From Hydractinia symbiolongicarpus (Eukaryota > Cnidaria > Hydrozoa > Anthoathecata > Hydractiniidae), in the NCBI RefSeq assembly GCF_029227915.1, contig NC_079881.1, positions 16,097,501 through 16,157,500 of the forward strand: a stretch of 60,000 nucleotides of DNA. Direction: 5' to 3'. The translations under genes and the position numbers were made by a program. The number at the start of each line of letters is the position of its first letter. Position 1 is the first letter of the stretch. Below the pieces are notes generated by a model, which saw only the letters and a list, made by a program, of their open reading frames with translations, had not been told where the DNA came from and did not search any database. Shown here piece by piece: positions 54,816 through 60,000 of the stretch.

Positions 54816-57800
54816 AACGTTAATCAAACAATTAATCAAACGTTAATCAAGTTAATCAAACATTCAGATGCAACTCATGTAATACGAGAACTTTTACCAC
54901 ATATAAAGGTTTGAATATTCATCTTAGAACATGTTTACGAAATACAAATGAAGCGACAATTACAACCTCTTCAAGCCAACCAGCTGCCGAACGAATTATT
55001 CCAACAACTGTAGTAAATGAAAATTTTTATTGGAAGAACATTCCAGGGTCAAAATTTACGCATGATTTAGACTATACATATGAAAGAATAGTTTATTGGA
55101 AAAAGAATTTGTTTTTACTACCTTCTGGTGAGGCTGGAAAATCGTTTATTCGAGAAATGACACGTCTTATAAATCTTTGGATCGACGATTCGCCGATGAA
55201 ACCTATTTCGTTAAAAGCACTTCATGTAATGCCTTCACTGTTGTTACAAAAACCCAGCAAGAAGTCGAAATCAAAAGACCATACAAAAGCTTTAGAACGG
55301 CGCTTGACACTATGGGAGAATGGCGAATTGTTAAAACTTTTTGATGAAGCTGTCGCTATTCAGGAAAGACTTCAACCACCAAATCCGAAAAGTGATATTT
55401 CATCTATTTCGAAAAAGTTTCGATTGTTCATGCAGAAGGGAAATATCAACAGTGCTTTGCGATTATTAACTGACAACATGACGCAAGGTATCCTTCCACT
55501 TAACGACGAGACATTATTATTATTGGAACAAAAACATCCAGATCAGGGGAATCTTAGCGAAGATACGTTAATAGATCAACCGTCACAGCGAATCTATGAT
55601 ATTGTTTTTGATATCATTGATGAAGACATGGTATTGAAAGCTGCCACATATACCAAAGGTGGTTCTGGTCCGTCAGGTTTGGATGCTGACGGATGGAGAC
55701 GTATACTTTGCTCTTCCACATTTGGTACAACCAATACTGATCTACGTAAAGCCATAGCCGAGTTAACGAAGAAGCTGTGTATTGAATCTATTCCAGAATC
55801 TGATAGATCTCCGCTTGAAGCTTTTGTTGCTTGCCGTTTAATACCGTTAAACAAAAATCCTGGTTTACGACCAATTGGTGTTGGTGAGGTGCTTCGTAGA
55901 ATAGTTGGGAAGATTGTGATAACCATGTCTAAAAATGGCGTAATTAAAGCAGCAGGTTCGTTACAAGTTTGTGCTGGTCAAAATGCTGGTGTTGAAGCAG
56001 CCGTCCATGCGATGCATGACATTTTCGACAACGATGATACTGAGGCTGTTCTTCTAATCGATGCTGAGAATGCCTTTAACTCAATTAATAGAAAGGTAAT
56101 GTTGCATAACATTTCGAAGTTATGCCCAATGATTGCTACGTTCATTAACAACTGTTATGCTGTGCCTGCACGTTTATTCGTGATAGGCGGAAAGGAGATT
56201 CTTTCGAGGGAAGGCACCACACAGGGCGATCCGACGTCGATGGCTGCGTATGCTATTGGAATCATACCATTGTTGAAAGCACTTTTCAACAATACACGTT
56301 CGAATGACCACACCCTTAAAGAGGTTGCATACGCTGACGATTTTACTGTTGCTGGAAAACTTTACGAAATTAAAGAATTTTGGTCGAAAATCGTTGACAT
56401 CGGTCCGAATTACGGCTATTTCCCGAAGGCAACTAAATCCCATCTAATTGTGAAACAAGAGTATCTACTTAGTGCTGAGCAAATCTTTGCAGATTCAAAT
56501 ATTTTGGTAACATCGACTGGTCAACGTCATCTCGGTGCAGTCATTGGTAGTCAGTCTTACAAGATTGAATATGTTAATAGCAAAGTTGCAAGTTTAGTTG
56601 AACAGCTAAAACTTCTATCAAAGATTGCTGAACTAGAACCTCAATCATCTTATTGTGCGTTTGTAACTGGTTTTAAAGCTAAATTGACATTTCTTCTCCG
56701 GACCGTTCCTGACATAAAAAAATTACTTCAACCGATAGAGACAGTCGTCAGAAACGAATTCATACCTGCGATAACTGGTGGTCATCTATGCTCCGAAAAC
56801 GAAAGGCTTTTACTATCACTTCCCACACGACTTGGAGGATTGAATCTCACTATTTTTCCTGACGACGCACAAGTACAATTTAATAATTCGAGAATGATCA
56901 CAAAATGTCTTGTCGACTCTATCAAAAAGCAAGACATAGACGGTATCTACGATGTTGGAAAAACAAAAACAGCTAAAGCACAAGTTAGAACTTTAAAATT
57001 GGATATCCAGAAAGAGAATCTGGCCCTATGCAGAAATAACATGACGGTGAAGCAAGTTAAGGTAAACGACATCAACCAACAAAAAGGAGTCTCCAATTGG
57101 CTCAATGTATTGCCAATAACTGAGCAAGGTTTTTATCTCAACAAGCAAGAGTTTTGGGATGCTATGCGTCTACGCTACAATTAAAGCATTCCCAGCTTAC
57201 CCAGCAGTTGCGTTTGTGGAGCTCGATTTGACGTTGAACACAGCATGAAGTGTAAGATGGGTGGCTTTGTTACGAGACGTCACAACGACATTCGTGACCT
57301 CACATCAAAGTTACTCAAAGATGTTTGTCATGACGTACAGTTAGAACCGAATTTGCTACCGCTGACTGGAGAACGTTTCGATTTAAAGAGTGTAAAAACC
57401 GGTGATAATTGTAGACCGGACATTCGTGCTCGTGATTTTTGGATAAACGGCCAACAGGAATTTTTTGACGTAAGGGTTTTTGACCCCACTGCCTCGAGGT
57501 ACAAAACCCAAACTTTACAGCAATCTTTCATTTCAAACGAGAACGAGAAGAAAAGAAATTACAATCGTAGAATTTTGAATGTTAATAATGGCAGTTTCAC
57601 GCCGCTAATATTCTCAATTCACGGAAGCATGGGTCGCGAATGCATCACTTTTTACAGTCGGCTTTCGGAAATGATAGCGGATAAGAAGAACATACCCATT
57701 TCAACTGCAGTCACACATATACGCACAAAACTTTGTTTTGCTCTGTTGAGATCTGGTTTAATATGTTTAAGAGGTTCGAGAAGTTTATATAAAAAGTTCG

Positions 57801-57967
57801 ATGTAGGAGATGATATTGTGGTTGATCATGAAATTTCAAAGTTGAACTGTTAAATCGTTAGCTAGGAATATGTTGTGTTAAGTAGTAAATTATTCCCTTG
57901 TAATCATATAATGTTCTAGTTATTGTTGTAAAATTGAAAATATAGATAATATTTATGTGAAAAAAAA
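54816..57967 (+). mobile_element. Non-LTR retrotransposon with restriction-like endonuclease
   Basis: A ~3.15 kb insertion between identical 15-bp duplications, ending in A8. One long frame carries zinc finger, reverse transcriptase, CCHC knuckle and endonuclease. The first ~45 bases are irregular GTTAATCAAAC repeats resembling the target site, as seen when R2-type elements jump templates at the 5' end. No ATG precedes the zinc finger in frame (stop TAA near 54828), so the copy is either 5'-truncated or uses a non-AUG start. Confidence 0.8.
54831..57853 (+). pseudogene. Reverse transcriptase / restriction-like endonuclease polyprotein, one internal TAA
   Basis: About 1,007 codons open in one frame except for TAA at 57182. 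The N-terminal C2H2/CCHC finger is CNSCNTRTFTTYKGLNIHLR followed by TC. The RT domain has GPSGLDADGWRRIL, ACRLIPLNKNPGLRPIGVGE, VLLIDAENAFNSINR, GTTQGDPTSMAAYAIGI, and the catalytic VAYADDF. After the TAA come the knuckle CVCGARFDVEHSMKC (C-x-C-x7-H-x3-C), RRHNDIRDL, and the PD-(D/E)xK-like RPDIRARDFW ... QEFFDVRVF. This layout is that of early-branching, R2-like non-LTR elements with a C-terminal restriction-like endonuclease. The clade is not determined. Near-intact frame and exact target duplication mean a young insertion. Confidence 0.85.
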
Positions 57968-57982
57968 AGATAAAGTTAATCA
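57968..57982. repeat. Target site duplication, right copy
   Basis: AGATAAAGTTAATCA directly after the poly-A of the retrotransposon. Confidence 0.8.
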
Positions 57983-58990
57983 TCAGCAGGCTTGGCCGGT
58001 GACAGAAGGCTTCGTAGTAGCGTATAAGTGTTTGATCGAATAACTGCTAAACATCCCGTTTACGATAAAATACTGATGTTCTAAGCGTTCAACATGTGAA
58101 CCTCAACAGTCGGTATCACAGTGCTCAATGTCTCAATTAAGTTATTTATTGCGATAATGTAATTGTAACAGTCAATCTGTACCAAAGGATATTTCCTAGA
58201 CACCAAATGTACCTTTAAGCCTGATAGCTGGATCTGTAGAGCAAATAGCAACACAATCTCTCTGGTGTAGCGCATGCGAAGAGGGAATAGATTGCTTTAT
58301 TGTTCTTTCCATAAGGACAATCAAAATTTCCGACTTAATTACTTAAACTTGGAATTCCCAAAGAGGGTTTTTTAATATGCACACAGAGAAACGTAGTGGA
58401 GGACTAGACGTTTCATTTCAATCAAGTTCATTTTACCATCCTTGCAAGTTTCGGCCGTGCTGTTAGTAAGCTGGACTTCAGTATAATATTTATAAAAGTC
58501 TTTTTATACATTGCATCAAAAGCATAACTGCGCCTAATCTGTGCAAAGATTAATGTAATACGAGTCGACCTTGAAGCGGCTATTTTCTTACATGTCTTTT
58601 CTAATGATAAGAACGTTGAGGGTTGAGACTTGCCTGCGACTTCTAAATAATTATAACGTAAAGAAAATAGAAAATCCATCGTATGTTTTCCAAAAGGCAA
58701 GAGATAACAGACCAATGTGTTTTGTAATTGTTTTCAGTATAAATATACTGACTAAGTATAACTGACACCCACAGAGTCTAACTGTGAGTGTGTAACTAAG
58801 CATTTTTTAAGACTTCTTATAAAAACAACTGTGAATTTGTTGTTGTACTCTCATAGATAATTTTTTTTAAATGTTTTACTTTCATATAATAAATAATAGC
58901 GGGCCTAATACGTGACTTCTGGATCAATTTAGCGCCTTGCTATCACAGAAACCAAGGGTAGGTTCGAAAGTAAACTCACGTGATACAAAT
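57983..58990. other. No gene recognised
   Basis: AT-rich upstream region of the vWA gene. Frames at 58081-58275 and 58428-58715 have no domain. Confidence 0.45.
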
Positions 58991-58995
58991 AGCTG

Positions 58996-59004
58996 TATAA
59001 AAAG
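58996..59004 (+). promoter_or_regulatory. TATA box of the vWA gene
   Basis: TATAAAAAG lies 109 bp before the ATG at 59113. A start of transcription about 30 bp downstream would leave a 5'UTR of roughly 85 bp. Confidence 0.5.
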
Positions 59005-59112
59005 GCAAAATTATAAAGTTCAGTTAGCTTTTTGAAACATATCTCAGAACGCACATATAAACTAAATTTGCAATATTTTGGAGTTTTAAAGTCGTATTAG
59101 ACGAGGAGAAAG

Positions 59113-59972
59113 ATGATTTCTAGCATTTCAACAATGTGTTGTATCGTTGGTGCGCTGTTGTTGGTTCTACCATATGTTTGTAAGTGTTTTTTAATTTTTG
59201 TTACCCTCTTTGAAAAACGATTTCCTTTTATGTATCTTAACTCTTTTTTCTTTTGTGGAGTATCTGAGCCAATTGATCTCGGAATTGCGATTGATGTTTC
59301 CGCACCAATGAAGTACGCTGTGAAAGACGCAAAGATTTTGGCTAAAAAACTTGTGAAATCGTTCGATATTATAGCGGATAAGACCCATGTGGCAGTTATG
59401 GCATTTGCTGAAGACAGTCAATCGATTTTTAGTTTTAATTCTTTCAATGACGCCGTACTAGATAAGAAGAATTTAATAAGAAAGATTAATGCAGTAAAAG
59501 CCAAAAAGTCTGGTCCACGATTTGATTTGGCAATGAAGTTTGCAAATGACACCTTATTCAGCTCGAAACACGGAATGCGTAAAAATAGTCGAAAAGTATG
59601 TAATGTTACTAGCGTCTCCCCTTTCCCCTATCCCTTTAATGTTCTAATTTACGAATCGATTATTATCCAACCTTCTTTTCTAAATCGTTGGATTGTATTG
59701 TTGTAAATCCAAATACCACACTGGATACTATTTTCTTTTTTCAGATTTTTGTTATGCTGTCGGATGCTAGGCTTGAAGGTAGTAAAGATGACCCTACGAT
59801 CGGAAAAGCTGTTCAGCCATTAAAATCCAGAGGAATACTTATTCAAATAGTGGGTTTTAAGTGGTATGATCTGACACACATGTTAAAAATTGCCTCTGAA
59901 GATTCCTTCATTTATGCACTTAAACACATGAAGTCTGATGAAATTGTCAAATATATTAAGGAGGAATACTAA
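59113..59972 (+). CDS. Secreted von Willebrand factor A-domain protein (three exons)
   Basis: Exons are 59113-59179, 59261-59595 and 59745-59972, with donors GTAAGT and GTATGT and acceptors GTGGAG and TTTTTTCAG. Phases (1, 0) fit and give 209 residues. Exon 1 is a signal peptide (STMCCIVGALLLVLPYV). The rest is a single vWA fold: EPIDLGIAIDVSAPM, VAVMAFAEDSQSIFSF, RKINAVKAKKSGPRFDLAMK, IFVMLSDARLEGS, and GILIQIVGFKWYD. The metal site is incomplete: the DxSxS motif reads DVSAP, and the Thr position in SGPRFDLA is not conserved. It probably acts extracellularly in protein-protein binding, perhaps without metal (inference). The retained intron 1 could also be read through, but the spliced model is cleaner. 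Confidence 0.75.
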
Positions 59973-60000
59973 CAATATGTCGCTTCATTTGTCGGTTATT

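Overview
The window looks like AT-rich nuclear DNA from an invertebrate animal, most likely a cnidarian (possibly a hydrozoan). That is inferred from intron-containing genes, a cluster of intronless claudin-like four-helix genes, a three-exon von Willebrand A gene, and very many transposon families of types common in cnidarian genomes. Nothing is bacterial: no operons, tRNA, rRNA or CRISPR array were seen.

Layout. 0.5-1.4 kb: the 3' end of a single-pass membrane protein with a proline-rich tail. 2.5-3.7 kb: a decayed LINE (SGNH esterase, then APE-type endonuclease). 4.3-6.2 kb: a decayed transposon-associated gene and some splice-flanked candidate exons. 8.1-25.1 kb: a ~17 kb composite mobile region bounded by inverted copies of a CACGGCAAA-rich repeat. 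It holds a decayed Polinton/Maverick-type element, visibly less AT-rich than the surroundings, with capsid-like protein, integrase, packaging ATPase, protein-primed-type PolB, a BRO-family gene and several small zinc-finger or membrane proteins. Next to it is a broken zinc-ribbon/HECT gene of a transposon-associated type. 26-44 kb: four claudin-like genes (one broken by a stop), interspersed with a pogo/Tigger transposon that has a HIRAN-domain gene inside its intron, and with a dispersed repeat family. 44.5-47.2 kb: a 30-bp minisatellite and a ~125-bp tandem array. 48.8-49.8 kb: a Penelope-like GIY-YIG fragment with a possible hammerhead ribozyme and inverted arms. 52-53 kb: MITEs with TA target duplications. 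54.8-58 kb: an almost intact non-LTR retrotransposon of the restriction-like-endonuclease type with a 15-bp target site duplication. 59.1-60 kb: a complete secreted vWA gene with a TATA box.

How the Polinton genes fit together. The capsid-like protein, small membrane protein and integrase run rightward. The acidic structural-type protein runs leftward from almost the same start region. BRO, ATPase, two related zinc-finger proteins, four small proteins and PolB all run leftward on the other side of the integrase. Spacing is virus-like: two gene pairs overlap at the stop/start, and TAYAATAAA sits just upstream of at least five starts. Most genes carry stops or frameshifts of all kinds, so this copy is dead, unless some homopolymer indels are sequencing errors. 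A 1,764-bp tandem duplication has doubled the PolB core and appears identical in both copies.

All domain names come from motif recognition by eye; no search was run.
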